DNA from: Limnobacter parvus
GTDB taxonomy: Bacteria > Pseudomonadota > Gammaproteobacteria > Burkholderiales > Burkholderiaceae_B
Assembly: GCF_024623725.1 (NCBI RefSeq)
Contig: NZ_JANKHG010000014.1
Span: 452,243 to 516,242 of the forward strand
Direction: 5' to 3'
DNA: 64,000 nt
Shown here: positions 24,653-34,271 of the stretch, one piece after another
How the letters are laid out: every line of letters starts with the position of its first letter
Numbering within the stretch: position 1 is the stretch's first letter
Program-made: the position numbers and the translations under genes
Notes under the pieces: generated by a model
The model's database searches: none
Seen by the model: the letters and a program-made list of their open reading frames with translations, nothing else
What the model was told of the DNA's origin: nothing

Positions 24653-26176
24653 TTATTCAATTACCTCGGTGAGTGTGGTCCGGATTGAAGTTTTTTCGCC
24701 CACCCCGCTTACAACCCCAAGAATGGAGACTCCATCCGTTGAGGGCCAATGAAGCCTGAAGGTTTCCCCATCTGCCAGCGGCCTTGTGTGAAATTGCTCT
24801 ACGCCGCCACCCCAGTACCGAAGGTAGGCGCGGCCGCCGTTGGTGGCATGCACCCGGAATTCGTAGAGTTTACCTTTTTCAGGTTTCGCCCATTTAATAC
24901 GTGAAATAGATCGACCTGATCCACTTTCAGCTGCATACGCTTTGTCGGTTGGCCCAAATACTGCGCTTTGAGACAAAGAATCGTACACAGGATAAGGAGC
25001 ACCTTGAATAACAGGCTTCCACGGACCCCGCATGGTGGTTAGATTCAAGGGCGCAAGAGATTGGACAGGTTCGCCGCGATTGTTAACCCAGTCTTTGGCG
25101 TAGGTGACCTGACGCAGCGCTTCACGGATGCGATGCAGATCATTGCCCACCGGTGAATTCCACCCACCCTTGTGAAGATTGAAGTTGGTACCATTTTCCA
25201 CATAGATGTAAAACGGTGTGCCCACATTCCTGTCGATGACGTAAGCCCCGTATGTTTTCAGGGTGTTCACCACTTTTCGCAAGTCAGGGTTGCTTATCTT
25301 GGTTGAATCGAAAGTGGGGGGCAACATCAACAAAGCGCCGGTGGGAAAGCGGCCTGAGTTCTCTTTCCACGTCCTGTCACCCGATGTGGCCGGGAATACG
25401 TACTGTTCGTACTGTGACATGCCTGTGTAAGTCAGTGACATGGCCAGCGCGTGATAGTACTGGCTCGCGCCATCGTTGATCTCTTTTTTCCGGATCAGCC
25501 CCGCCATGGAAGGAACACCCGCCGCGCGGGCACCCTGGAAGTAATGCACACCATCGCCCCAACCCCGACCGTCCAAACGCGACCAAGCATACTGAACCGC
25601 CGTCCAGCGTCCGTTGGTTTTGCGCAGTTGCCAGAAGGAATGAATGATGCCGCTTTCCGCATCGACAATGTCGGCGTGACCGTCTGTGCCGCTAGCCGGA
25701 ACAGTGTCCGCAGGCCAATGGGGTATGGTGATTGAAGGCAGATTGGATTCTGAATCAGGATCCCAGACGCCGTGCGCGCCGGGAGGCGGATACACCGTCA
25801 TGGATTCATCGCTGGGCTTGGCTTCAAATGCGGTGGTGGAATATTTGCCCGTGCCAATCAATGGGAAATAAGTGGACGTAGGAATGACCGAGCTGCCAAA
25901 AATGACTTGACGCGGTCTGATGTTCCAAAGCGAATTTACATCGAACGGACGATCGTAGGTGGCGATGTCTTTGTCTGTGTAAGGGGAAGGCTCCGGAGTG
26001 GGCGTGGTGACCAGCGGTGCAGAAGGAGTATATCGGCAGAACCCGCTGAATGAACTGACTTGACAAATTGGCTCGAAACTTGATGTTTGAGACAACACTG
26101 GTTGCGTTGCAATGGTGAGGCCCACTAAAACGCCAAAACTAAAAAACAACTTCGTATTTGCTGCTTGTGTCGACAT
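24653..26176 (-). CDS. Putative secreted protein of unrecognised family, paralogue of the preceding gene
   Basis: This 507-residue protein has a Sec signal peptide (LFFSFGVLVGLTIATQPVLS, then QTSS) and a Pro/Thr-rich linker at about residues 50-70. The same long conserved body follows as in the 23067-24557 product: HADIVDAESGIIHSF, SRLDGRGWGDGVHYFQGARAA, MAGLIRKKEINDG, HALAMSLTYTG, DLRKVVNTLKTYGAYVIDRN and GTPFYIYVENG. The paralogue has a lipid anchor and this one does not, so one may be tethered and one released. The start at 26176 follows GGAATCC; a TTG at 26194 is less likely. No function is assigned. A polysaccharide lyase, hydrolase or binding protein is possible from context. Confidence 0.85.
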   Translation of the reverse strand: MSTQAANTKLFFSFGVLVGLTIATQPVLSQTSSFEPICQVSSFSGFCRYTPSAPLVTTPTPEPSPYTDKDIATYDRPFDVNSLWNIRPRQVIFGSSVIPTSTYFPLIGTGKYSTTAFEAKPSDESMTVYPPPGAHGVWDPDSESNLPSITIPHWPADTVPASGTDGHADIVDAESGIIHSFWQLRKTNGRWTAVQYAWSRLDGRGWGDGVHYFQGARAAGVPSMAGLIRKKEINDGASQYYHALAMSLTYTGMSQYEQYVFPATSGDRTWKENSGRFPTGALLMLPPTFDSTKISNPDLRKVVNTLKTYGAYVIDRNVGTPFYIYVENGTNFNLHKGGWNSPVGNDLHRIREALRQVTYAKDWVNNRGEPVQSLAPLNLTTMRGPWKPVIQGAPYPVYDSLSQSAVFGPTDKAYAAESGSGRSISRIKWAKPEKGKLYEFRVHATNGGRAYLRYWGGGVEQFHTRPLADGETFRLHWPSTDGVSILGVVSGVGEKTSIRTTLTEVIE

Positions 26177-26216
26177 GATAAGGATTCCGTTCAATGCTGA
26201 TTTGGTTTGAAATCAA

Positions 26217-26237
26217 CCTGCGAATGGACCACGCAGG
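26217..26237. repeat. Short inverted repeat upstream of the secreted paralogue gene
   Basis: CCTGCG and CGCAGG, 9 bases apart, lie about 40 bases upstream of the 26176 start in a 247-base gap. The rest of this gap shows only an AT-rich stretch at 26340-26420 and no open frame that looks real. Confidence 0.25.
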
Positions 26238-26423
26238 AAACCCGCCCTTCCAAACCGTTTGTCCGATAGGAAAACGATTGGGGGCATAAGCACTGTAGCG
26301 AGCGAACGGAACGGCAAAACATCAAGTAACTGGCGAAAGTTGCCAGACTTCATTCATTAAGCAATCTATTTTGTAAGTATAGTTACGTATCTTCTTTTCA
26401 ATCACATGAACTAATGATCATAT

Positions 26424-27095
26424 TTAATTCAATGCATTGAATACTTCGAACTCGGTGTTGATGTGTCCGGGCAACACCAAGCGAATCACGTCTTTGCTTT
26501 TTAGCGGGCCCACGCCTTCGGGTGTCCCCGTGAAAATCAGGTCGCCTTCCTGCAAAGTAAATACTTCACTCAGATAACGCACGAGATACGGAATTGGAAA
26601 CAACATTTTTCGAACATCGCCGTGCTGTTTGATTTCTCCATTCAGGTGCATTTGAAATTGAATGTTGTGTGGGTGCTCGAAATTTTCCGAAGGCACAAAC
26701 TGTGTGACACTGGCTGCACAATCGAACCCCTTGGCGACCGCCCATGGCAAGCCACCCTGCTTGGCTTTGGTTTGCAAATCGCGCGCGGTCAGGTCAAGTC
26801 CAAGCGCATAACCTGCGATGTGACCTAGCGCGTCTGCTTCGGCAATATTCTTGCCGGCTTTTCCAATCAACAAAACAAGTTCAGCCTCGTAATGCACATC
26901 GGTGGAATGCGCGGGCAAGGTGATGGGGGTGCCAGGGGTGTGCAGCGCCGATGTCGGCTTGATGAACACCACAGGGTCCTCTTCAGGCAGATTGCCCAGT
27001 TCCGCAATGTGTGCCGCGTAATTGCGGCCTATGCAAAAAATGTTGCGAACCTGAACTGCTTTGGCTTGTTGGGCCTGCAAAGTGATGTGGGGCAT
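26424..27095 (-). CDS. Fumarylacetoacetate hydrolase (FAH) family protein
   Basis: This 223-residue protein is a complete single FAH domain. It starts with NIFCIGRNYAAHIAELG, then PVVFIKPTSALHTPG and HYEAELVLLIGK (metal-binding Glu residues), GLDLTARDLQ, and near the end EGDLIFTGTPEGVGPLKSKDVI. Relatives cleave or hydrate acylpyruvates or related 2-oxo acids, or act as oxaloacetate decarboxylases. The exact substrate is not clear. ATG 27095 is preceded by AAAGGACAAGA, so it is preferred over an in-frame GTG 15 bases earlier. It stands alone, divergent from the gene at 27243. Confidence 0.92.
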   Translation of the reverse strand: MPHITLQAQQAKAVQVRNIFCIGRNYAAHIAELGNLPEEDPVVFIKPTSALHTPGTPITLPAHSTDVHYEAELVLLIGKAGKNIAEADALGHIAGYALGLDLTARDLQTKAKQGGLPWAVAKGFDCAASVTQFVPSENFEHPHNIQFQMHLNGEIKQHGDVRKMLFPIPYLVRYLSEVFTLQEGDLIFTGTPEGVGPLKSKDVIRLVLPGHINTEFEVFNALN

Positions 27096-27242
27096 TTCTT
27101 GTCCTTTCACAGAAAAAATCCGGGTGAACTTAAAAATACTATTTTTAATGAATACATTTCACGATATTTATACGATTGTATCGGTAAGCGCTACGCTCTA
27201 CTATCAATGTTCAGATGGTAAAACTCAGAGGAAATCCACACC

Positions 27243-28121
27243 ATGAACCCAGAAGAATTACAGAATTTTTTAGGCAATTCCCCGCTTCCTGGCGCTTCCG
27301 GCACCGGCCCATTGTTTGAGCAGCTTGGGGAAAGTCTTCAACCGATCACTGAATTTGACACCATCGAACCGCGTGAAATGCTGTACCACAGCGGCTCTGA
27401 CAGCATCAATAACTTGTTGGATTCTGTGCCTGCGCAATATCGAAATTTTTCTGACCCCAGCGGTTTTGTAAGCACGCAATTCGCTGAAGACAGCAGCACC
27501 AATGTGACAGAAACCAGGGTCTTCGGCAGACTGATCCGCAGCACAGAAACTGAAACCCACACGCGCGATGAAAGCTTGACCGTTGGCAACGACACACCCT
27601 TGCAAACAGTGTTTTCACACACGGTGAATGAAAGCACACAAAGCACCACCCTGCCATTGACACCCGCACTGAACAACAGCTCAACCAGCTTTGAAGAAAC
27701 ATTCAGCATCGACAACGATCTGTTGTCAGCCGGCCTGACCCACACAGACACCAGTGCAACGTTGAATGAAAGCCCGTTGCTGGACACGCACAGCACCACA
27801 TTAAACCTGAATATCGCGGATCAGGCGGAAATTTCCTTGGGCCTGAGTGATTTGAGCTTGGGTGGAGAAAGGGTATTGGAAGCAATTACACTGACCTATC
27901 CTGGGCTAGAAGGTGAACCGAGCAGCTTGGTTCTGCCCGTGTCGACCAACCTGCTAGTGCCGCTGGCACTTGGCACAGCCGAAGGTTTTGCAAACAACCC
28001 AGACCCCACTGCGCTGCTGGACCTTGTGACCGGAATTGCTGATTTGCCAGTGCCCATCGGTTCATTGACTGGCGGATCAGGAATTTCTGAAGGCCTGCCT
28101 TCACTGGAGACTTTGGGCTAG
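27243..28121 (+). CDS. Acidic, Ser/Thr-rich hypothetical protein without Lys, Cys or Trp
   Basis: I do not recognise this 292-residue protein. It has no signal peptide and no membrane segment. It is rich in Thr, Ser, Leu and Asp/Glu and contains no Lys, Cys or Trp at all. The middle (about residues 85-195) is Thr-rich with short irregular repeats (TETETHTRDES, THTDTSATLNES). The C-terminal 100 residues are Leu/Gly/Pro-rich (LSLGGERVLEAITLTYPGLEGEP). The composition resembles proteins exported by type I systems or surface adhesins, but no RTX repeats are seen. The start is supported by GAGGAAA. It is divergent from the FAH gene, with an AT-rich region between. Confidence 0.8.
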   Translation: MNPEELQNFLGNSPLPGASGTGPLFEQLGESLQPITEFDTIEPREMLYHSGSDSINNLLDSVPAQYRNFSDPSGFVSTQFAEDSSTNVTETRVFGRLIRSTETETHTRDESLTVGNDTPLQTVFSHTVNESTQSTTLPLTPALNNSSTSFEETFSIDNDLLSAGLTHTDTSATLNESPLLDTHSTTLNLNIADQAEISLGLSDLSLGGERVLEAITLTYPGLEGEPSSLVLPVSTNLLVPLALGTAEGFANNPDPTALLDLVTGIADLPVPIGSLTGGSGISEGLPSLETLG

Positions 28122-28133
28122 ATACAATTGTGG

Positions 28134-29153
28134 CTATTGCCCCGCCTGCACGTGGCGGGGTGATTCCGGTCTGATTTCCTTCTTTGCCGCTTTTCCTAAA
28201 AAAAGTACCCGGCACCAGTCGAATTTTTCAAGTATTTTTTCGAGCATGATTGGGCCAAGCACCCCAGCCACCAATGAAAGTACAAAAATAACTTCTGTTG
28301 GCAAAGACCCGACCTTGTTTAATACGATCCGGGAAAATGCAGTGAAAAATACGTGAAACAGATAAATTGAATACGAGAACACACCCATGCGGGCCAGGAT
28401 GGTTGACTTCACACCCAAGGCAAGCAGAGTGACGCACGCACCCACTCCAATCAGCAGCGTTGGCAAGGTTCGTTGCCCATACATCGGCAATATGCCCAAA
28501 CCCAATAAAACAAATACGCCAGCAAGTAAAAACAATGCGACCAAGGCGAGGTATTTTTTTGGATTTTCCATCAAGCCATAACGCTGAATACCCATGCCCG
28601 CCAGAAAAAACGGCGTGAGATAAACAAAGCCGGCAAACGAAAAGTACGGCCAGTAAATTGGCAGGGTATAAAACACCATGGAACACGCAACAACGAGGGA
28701 CCAGGTTTTGCGACCATTCAACAGGTTTTTCTTTTCCAGAAACGCAATCAGGACAAAGACCAAAAACAAGGACTCGATGAACCAGTAATGCGCCACTGGA
28801 ATGATGTGCAACAGGTACCAGTTTTCAACAGTGGCTTCGCTACCTGGCGTGAAGTGTTGGAGCAGTACGAAAATGGTTCCCACAGTGATCATGGGTATTA
28901 ACAGGCGCCGCGCTTTTTTTGTCAGAAAATCTGCAGTGTCACTTCGGCAAGGTCGATACGCATAAACAATACCCGACAAAAATGTGAACAGAGGCATTCG
29001 CACATAGGCCAGCAAGTCATTCAGATTGCGGTAAAGCCCGTCGGCGATCTTTAAGCCGTTGCTTGGATCTGACCCGATCACATGGTAAGCAACGAGCAAA
29101 ATACACGCCAATCCCCGCAAGGTATCAATTTTAAGTTGCCTGTCGTTCAACAT
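28134..29153 (-). CDS. Acyltransferase-3 family membrane protein
   Basis: This 339-residue multi-pass protein starts with RQLKIDTLRGLACILLVAYHVIGSDPSNG, carrying the conserved R-G and catalytic-type His of the family, followed by RMPLFTFLSGIVYAYRP. About ten membrane segments follow. It probably transfers an acetyl or other acyl group to a sugar or lipid at the inner membrane and may act on the same exopolysaccharide as the 10742 gene, though it lies 5 kb past the end of that operon. It is convergent with the gene at 27243. Confidence 0.9.
   Translation of the reverse strand: MLNDRQLKIDTLRGLACILLVAYHVIGSDPSNGLKIADGLYRNLNDLLAYVRMPLFTFLSGIVYAYRPCRSDTADFLTKKARRLLIPMITVGTIFVLLQHFTPGSEATVENWYLLHIIPVAHYWFIESLFLVFVLIAFLEKKNLLNGRKTWSLVVACSMVFYTLPIYWPYFSFAGFVYLTPFFLAGMGIQRYGLMENPKKYLALVALFLLAGVFVLLGLGILPMYGQRTLPTLLIGVGACVTLLALGVKSTILARMGVFSYSIYLFHVFFTAFSRIVLNKVGSLPTEVIFVLSLVAGVLGPIMLEKILEKFDWCRVLFLGKAAKKEIRPESPRHVQAGQ
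28140..28160. other. GC-rich hairpin at the 3' ends of convergent genes
   Basis: CCCCGCC and GGCGGGG flank a 7-base loop. The repeat lies inside the last codons of the minus-strand acyltransferase gene and 18 bases past the stop of the plus-strand gene. It lacks a T run in either direction, so it is at best a weak terminator or a transcript-end stabiliser. Confidence 0.35.
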
Positions 29154-29292
29154 TGGGGCGTCATTGCATCCATGGGATTTAACGCTTAATCATGGCAAGA
29201 AACATTCATTCCACCAAATAATTGATCTGGCCACTACCTGATGAGAGAAGCTTGAAAACGGGAAGGGTTAAAACTCGAGGCAGAAGTCAATT

Positions 29293-29327
29293 AAAAACCC
29301 CATGGAGTATTGAACTCGATGGGGTTT
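29293..29327 (-). terminator. Rho-independent terminator after ssb
   Basis: AAACCCCAT and ATGGGGTTT form a perfect 9-bp stem. Read on the minus strand it is followed by TTTTTAA. It lies about 35 bases past the ssb stop, as expected. Confidence 0.8.
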
Positions 29328-29361
29328 GGGTTGAGAGAACCTGGATTTTGTTTTATCTCAA

Positions 29362-29874
29362 TCAGAAGGGAATGTCATCGTCCAGATCGGCCACACTTTG
29401 TGGAGCTGAACGCTGCTGTGCAGGCGCTGAAGAACGCATACTGCTGCCACCGCCTGAACCACCACCTGAGCTGCGGCTGGGTGGCTGCGACTGGTCAAAG
29501 TCTTCGGCATTGCCCATGGATGAGCCACCGCCACCACCTTCCCGGCTGCCCAACAACTGCATTTGGTCTGCAATAATTTCAGTGGTGTATTTGTCCACGC
29601 CCGACTGGTCTTGCCACTTGCGTGTTTTCAAACGGCCTTCGATGTACACTGAGCGGCCCTTCTTGCAGTATTCGCCTGCAATTTCAGCCAAGCGACCGTA
29701 AATAACCACGCGGTGCCACTCAGTTTCTTCGCGCTTTTCGCCGGTGTTTTTGTCTTTCCAATTGCTTGAAGTGGCCAATGCCAAATTCACTACTGCGCCA
29801 CCATCGGGCAGATAACGAACATCGGGGTCTTTGCCCAAATTACCAACCAGAATTACCTTGTTTACTGAGGCCAT
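29362..29874 (-). CDS. ssb: Single-stranded DNA-binding protein
   Basis: This 170-residue SSB has an N-terminal OB fold (residues 1-110: [59 protein letters not shown]). A Gly/Ser/Gln-rich linker and the acidic tip DLDDDIPF follow; the tip recruits partner proteins. It coats single-stranded DNA in replication, repair and recombination. AAGGAG gives a good ribosome site. It follows the MFS gene on the same strand, and both lie near uvrA, an arrangement common in proteobacteria. Confidence 0.98.
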   Translation of the reverse strand: MASVNKVILVGNLGKDPDVRYLPDGGAVVNLALATSSNWKDKNTGEKREETEWHRVVIYGRLAEIAGEYCKKGRSVYIEGRLKTRKWQDQSGVDKYTTEIIADQMQLLGSREGGGGGSSMGNAEDFDQSQPPSRSSGGGSGGGSSMRSSAPAQQRSAPQSVADLDDDIPF

Positions 29875-29878
29875 GGAA

Positions 29879-29936
29879 TGAAATGCTCCTTGAAATCTTG
29901 AAATAAGTTCTTGAGATGATTCTTGAAATGATTCAA
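29879..29936. repeat. Short TTGAAAT-type repeats between MFS gene and ssb
   Basis: CTTGAAAT-like units (TTGAAAT, TTGAAAT, TTGAGAT, TTGAAAT) recur four times in about 50 bases, covering the MFS stop and the leader of ssb. They may be slippage products or regulatory half-sites. On the ssb strand each unit reads TTTCAAG, resembling the CAAGG of the ribosome site. Confidence 0.4.
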
Positions 29937-31225
29937 GTGGGGCTGGTTGAATTGTCAGCCAGACTGTCGACAGGTGAAGCTGTTGCTGTGCGTGCAGGCA
30001 AGGCCTTGATGCCGAAGGCTAGAAAAAACCACAACACCACCAACAACAACACAGCTTCAAACATGCCCTGCGCGCCCAGGTGGCGGAACGCCAAACCACC
30101 CAAGGCACCACCTGCAAAAAGTCCAAGTGCTTGAAAGGTATTATATACACCCAAAGCCAAACCCCTGTGACTGAGGGGTGCCACTCGTGATACCCACGAG
30201 GGAAGAGTAGCCTCGAGCAAATTGAAGCCCACAAAATACGCCAACAGCAAAGCTACCACCACCCCACCTTGCTCGGCGAACAAAACCAAACCCAGCAGCA
30301 CCGCGCCCATCAAGCCGATTGCGCCCAATTTCACCTGCTTGGTTTTGGCTTTTTTTTCTGACCACACCATCAGCGGCACCATCAGCACGAAAGAACCCAG
30401 CACCACGGGCAAGTAAACTTTCCAGTGTTCTTCAAGGGCCAAATCAAGCCCGGTCAGCAACAAACTGGGCACCACCACGAACAAAGACATCTGGGTAAGG
30501 TGCAAAGTGAAAATACCCAAGTTCAAACGGAGCAAGTCGGGCTGGGCCAGCACTTTCCAGCCATCGGCAAAACTGCCTTTCAGCTTGGCCTCTTGGTCGA
30601 CCAAGTTGGGTGTGGGCAGCAGCCAAATAACCACCGCAATGCCCAGAATGCTGAGCACCCCTGTAATGCCAAACAAGCCACTCAAGCCGAAAAACTTGTA
30701 CAGCACCGGCGCAAACACCAGCGAAAGCGCAAAAGTAATACCAATGGACGCGCCAATCATGGCCATGCCTTTGGAGCGCACTTCATCCCGGGTTACATCG
30801 GCCAGCAAAGCTGACAGAGCCGCTGAAATGGCACCAGCGCCCTGAAGCGCGCGGGCCCACACCAATTGCTCAACAGTTTCGGCCACATAGCCCAGCCAGC
30901 AACCCGCAGCGAACAACAACAAGCCGCCAATAATGATGGGCTTTCTGCCAATTTTGTCGGAAGCCCAACCCAATGGAATTTGCATGCAGGCCTGTGCCAA
31001 ACCGTAGATGCCCATGGCAAGGCCCACCAGGCTTAAATTGTCGCCACCGGGCATGCCGGCGGCATGCAAGGAAAACACAGGGAGGATCATGAACATGCCA
31101 AACATGCGCAACGCATAGATGCTGGCCAGCCACCCGGCGGCCTTGCGCTCGGCGGGCAACATTTTGAAAGCATCGGGGGCGTCGTTACGGCTCACGGAGT
31201 TACGGCTCACGGTGTTACAGCTCAT
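29933..31225 (-). CDS. MFS transporter (YajR-like)
   Basis: This 430-residue major facilitator protein has about 12 membrane segments. Motif A appears in [16 protein letters not shown] (about residue 87), with [11 protein letters not shown] and [19 protein letters not shown] before and after it. It lacks the extra C-terminal domain of full-length YajR. It probably exports a small molecule by proton coupling; the substrate is unknown. The N-terminal 15 residues contain [10 protein letters not shown], encoded by a 15-bp tandem repeat. The true start may be the ATG at the [11 protein letters not shown] segment. It is divergent from uvrA and upstream of ssb. Confidence 0.9.
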   Translation of the reverse strand: MSCNTVSRNSVSRNDAPDAFKMLPAERKAAGWLASIYALRMFGMFMILPVFSLHAAGMPGGDNLSLVGLAMGIYGLAQACMQIPLGWASDKIGRKPIIIGGLLLFAAGCWLGYVAETVEQLVWARALQGAGAISAALSALLADVTRDEVRSKGMAMIGASIGITFALSLVFAPVLYKFFGLSGLFGITGVLSILGIAVVIWLLPTPNLVDQEAKLKGSFADGWKVLAQPDLLRLNLGIFTLHLTQMSLFVVVPSLLLTGLDLALEEHWKVYLPVVLGSFVLMVPLMVWSEKKAKTKQVKLGAIGLMGAVLLGLVLFAEQGGVVVALLLAYFVGFNLLEATLPSWVSRVAPLSHRGLALGVYNTFQALGLFAGGALGGLAFRHLGAQGMFEAVLLLVVLWFFLAFGIKALPARTATASPVDSLADNSTSPT

Positions 31226-31228
31226 GTG
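31184..31228. repeat. 15-bp tandem repeat over the MFS gene start
   Basis: Three adjacent 15-bp units (GTTACGGCTCACGGA, GTTACGGCTCACGGT, GTTACAGCTCATGTG) span the start codon of the MFS gene. The first two differ at one base. Each adds five residues (VSRNx), so the frame is kept whatever the copy number. It looks like a recent duplication. Confidence 0.75.
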
Positions 31229-31328
31229 GTATGGAAAATCAAGGGCTTGAACGCCCTCTCGCGGATGTCTTGATCCACGAAACCGTCTATAGTATCAGGT
31301 TGGCCGCTGATTCCATTTGCTGTACCGC

Positions 31329-34223
31329 ATGAACTCCATTCGCATTCGTGGCGCTAGAACCCACAACCTGAAAAACATCTCGCTAGACCTGCCCCGCGAT
31401 TCGCTCGTGGTGCTGACAGGGCTTTCCGGGTCGGGCAAATCAAGCCTGGCTTTTGACACCTTGTATGCTGAGGGGCAAAGGCGCTACGTCGAAAGTTTGT
31501 CGGCCTATGCCCGGCAGTTTTTGCAGTTGATGGAAAAGCCCGATGTGGATTTGATCGAAGGGCTTTCCCCGGCCATTTCGATTGAGCAAAAAGCCACCAG
31601 CCACAACCCGCGTTCAACCGTAGGCACCGTCACCGAAATCCACGATTACCTGCGCCTGTTGTTTGCGCGTGCCGGCACACCACGCTGCCCCGAACACGAC
31701 ATGGAGCTCAGCGTACAAACTGTTTCAGAAATGGTGGACACCGTGCTGGGCTGGCCTGAAGAGGCTCGCATCATGATTCTGGCACCGGTACTGAACCAAC
31801 GCAAAGGCGAGCATGTGGATTTGCTGAACGACCTGCGTGCACAAGGATTTGTGCGGGTGCGCTTGAAAAAAGGGCCGCACGACGGACCCGAAATTCTGGA
31901 ACTGGACCGCCTGCCCCCCCTGGACAAGCACCACAAGCACAATCTGGATGTGGTGGTAGACCGCCTGAAAGTGCGCGTGGACGCACGCCAGCGTTTGGCG
32001 GAAAGTTTCGAGACCGCATTGCGGTTAAGTGATGGCAAAGCGATTGCCGTGAATTTGGACACGGAAACTGAAACCGTGTTTTCCAGCAAATTTGCATGCC
32101 CGGTGTGTGACTACAGCCTGACTGAACTTGAACCGCGTTTGTTCTCGTTCAACAACCCGGCCGGCGCCTGCCCCGTGTGCGACGGTTTGGGTCATGAGCA
32201 GTTTTTTGACCCGCTGCGTGTGGTGGCCCACCCCGATGTGTCGCTGGCTGCCGGTGCAATCAGCGGCTGGGACCGCCGCAACGCCCTGTATTACCAAATG
32301 ATACAAAGCCTGGCCGCGCATTACGGGTTCGACCCGGAATCAGCCTGGAATGAACTGCCTGAAGACGTACAAAAAGTGGTGCTGTATGGTTCAGGAAGTG
32401 AACAAATTACATTTACGTATTTGAGCGAGCGCAGCAAGCCGGTTGCCAAAACCCATGCCTTTGAAGGCATATTGCCCAACCTGACACGCCGCCACCGCGA
32501 CACCGATTCAAATGCAGTACGCGATGAACTGGGCAAGCTGATGGCTGTACGCAGTTGCCAAGCCTGCCAGGGTTCGCGCTTGAAAACAGGTGCGCGCCAC
32601 GTATTCATTGGTGAACACGATTACCGCAAAGCACTGCACCAGGTCACCGAGCTTCCAATTCACAAAGCCCTGAGCTATTTTGAAAGCATGGAAATGCACG
32701 GCGCAAAAGGCCAGATTGCCGACAAGATTGTGGTGGAAATCAAGGCGCGTTTGCAGTTTCTGAATGATGTGGGTTTGAACTATTTAACCTTGAACCGAAG
32801 TGCTGACACCTTAAGCGGTGGTGAAAGCCAGCGCATTCGACTGGCCAGCCAAATAGGTTCGGGGCTAACCGGTGTGATGTACGTGCTGGACGAACCATCG
32901 ATTGGCTTGCACCAGCGTGATAACGACAGGCTGATTCAAACACTGTTGCGCCTGAAAAACCTGGGCAACACAGTGCTGGTGGTTGAACACGATGAAGACG
33001 CCATTCGCTGCGCCGATTATGTTGTCGACATGGGCCCCGGCGCGGGTGAACATGGCGGCCAAATTGTGGCCCAAGGCACACCGGCTGAAATTTTGGCAAG
33101 CCCGGAATCGTTGACCGGCCAATACCTGAATGGCAAGCGAAAAATTGAACGACTAAGCCCGCTGCGTAAACCCGACCCGGCACGCATGCTGACCATACAC
33201 AATGCCACCGGCAACAACCTGAAAAATGTCAGTGCCAGTATTCCAGTGGGTTTGTTCGTGTGCGTTACAGGTGTTTCCGGTTCAGGCAAATCAACACTGA
33301 TCAACGACACCTTGTTGGCTGAAGCAGCACACCAGTTAAACCGTGCGCACAAGGAAGGCGCGCCGCACAGCCACATCAGCGGACTTGAACACTTCGACAA
33401 AGTAATCGCTGTAGACCAAAGCCCGATCGGCCGCACACCGCGCAGCAACCCGGCCACCTACACTGGCTTGTTCACACCCATACGTGAATTGTTTGCTGGT
33501 GTACCCGCTTCGCGTGAGCGTGGTTATGACGTTGGACGTTTTTCATTCAATGTGAAGGGCGGTCGTTGCGAAGCCTGCCAGGGCGACGGCGTGGTGAAAG
33601 TGGAAATGCACTTTCTGCCCGACCTGTATGTGCCTTGCGATGTGTGCCACGGCAAACGCTACAACCGCGAAACGCTTGAGATTTTGTACCGCGGAAAAAA
33701 CGTTGCCGAGATTCTGGAACTGACCGTGGAGCAGGCGCTGGAAGTATTTTCTGCCGTACCCAACATTGCACGCAAGCTGCAAACTTTGGTGGATGTGGGC
33801 TTGGGTTACATTCGCTTGGGGCAATCGGCTACAACACTTTCAGGCGGTGAAGCCCAGCGCGTAAAGCTGTCGCTTGAACTCTCAAAACGCGACACAGGCA
33901 AAACACTATACATTCTTGACGAACCCACAACCGGCCTGCACTTTCACGACATCGCCATGCTGCTGAAAGTATTGAACCCACTGGTGGAACAAGGCAACAC
34001 AGTGCTGGTGATTGAGCACAATCTGGATGTAATCAAATGTGCGGACTGGGTGCTGGACATGGGCCCGGAAGGTGGAGACAACGGCGGCATGCTGATTGCA
34101 GAGGGCACGCCCATGCAAATTGCGAAAAACAAAAAAAGCCACACAGGGCACTTCCTTGCGCGCTTTTACAACGACGACTCAGAAACCACCAAACCGGGCA
34201 AGACGGTACCGATACAGGCCTAA
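31329..34223 (+). CDS. uvrA: Excinuclease ABC subunit A
   Basis: This 964-residue UvrA has the first ATP site [20 protein letters not shown] near residue 35 and a zinc module CPVCDYSL...CPVCDGLG near 255-290. ABC signature LSGGESQR is near 495 and the second P-loop [11 protein letters not shown] near 650. A second zinc module (CEACQGDG...[10 protein letters not shown]) and LSGGEAQR near 845 follow. With UvrB and UvrC it finds bulky lesions in nucleotide excision repair. The ATG at 31329 fits the family start [14 protein letters not shown] better than an in-frame TTG 12 bases earlier. I see no clear LexA box upstream. Confidence 0.99.
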   Translation: MNSIRIRGARTHNLKNISLDLPRDSLVVLTGLSGSGKSSLAFDTLYAEGQRRYVESLSAYARQFLQLMEKPDVDLIEGLSPAISIEQKATSHNPRSTVGTVTEIHDYLRLLFARAGTPRCPEHDMELSVQTVSEMVDTVLGWPEEARIMILAPVLNQRKGEHVDLLNDLRAQGFVRVRLKKGPHDGPEILELDRLPPLDKHHKHNLDVVVDRLKVRVDARQRLAESFETALRLSDGKAIAVNLDTETETVFSSKFACPVCDYSLTELEPRLFSFNNPAGACPVCDGLGHEQFFDPLRVVAHPDVSLAAGAISGWDRRNALYYQMIQSLAAHYGFDPESAWNELPEDVQKVVLYGSGSEQITFTYLSERSKPVAKTHAFEGILPNLTRRHRDTDSNAVRDELGKLMAVRSCQACQGSRLKTGARHVFIGEHDYRKALHQVTELPIHKALSYFESMEMHGAKGQIADKIVVEIKARLQFLNDVGLNYLTLNRSADTLSGGESQRIRLASQIGSGLTGVMYVLDEPSIGLHQRDNDRLIQTLLRLKNLGNTVLVVEHDEDAIRCADYVVDMGPGAGEHGGQIVAQGTPAEILASPESLTGQYLNGKRKIERLSPLRKPDPARMLTIHNATGNNLKNVSASIPVGLFVCVTGVSGSGKSTLINDTLLAEAAHQLNRAHKEGAPHSHISGLEHFDKVIAVDQSPIGRTPRSNPATYTGLFTPIRELFAGVPASRERGYDVGRFSFNVKGGRCEACQGDGVVKVEMHFLPDLYVPCDVCHGKRYNRETLEILYRGKNVAEILELTVEQALEVFSAVPNIARKLQTLVDVGLGYIRLGQSATTLSGGEAQRVKLSLELSKRDTGKTLYILDEPTTGLHFHDIAMLLKVLNPLVEQGNTVLVIEHNLDVIKCADWVLDMGPEGGDNGGMLIAEGTPMQIAKNKKSHTGHFLARFYNDDSETTKPGKTVPIQA

Positions 34224-34271
34224 AAAACTGGTCGTGTACAATAGGGGGCTCTTTTTAGCAGTGGGAGCAAC

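Noticed and set aside
31226-31328. Possible LexA box upstream of uvrA
   Set aside because: No CTGT-N8-ACAG or close variant is present; the nearest sequence (CTATAGTATCAG) lacks the required ends.
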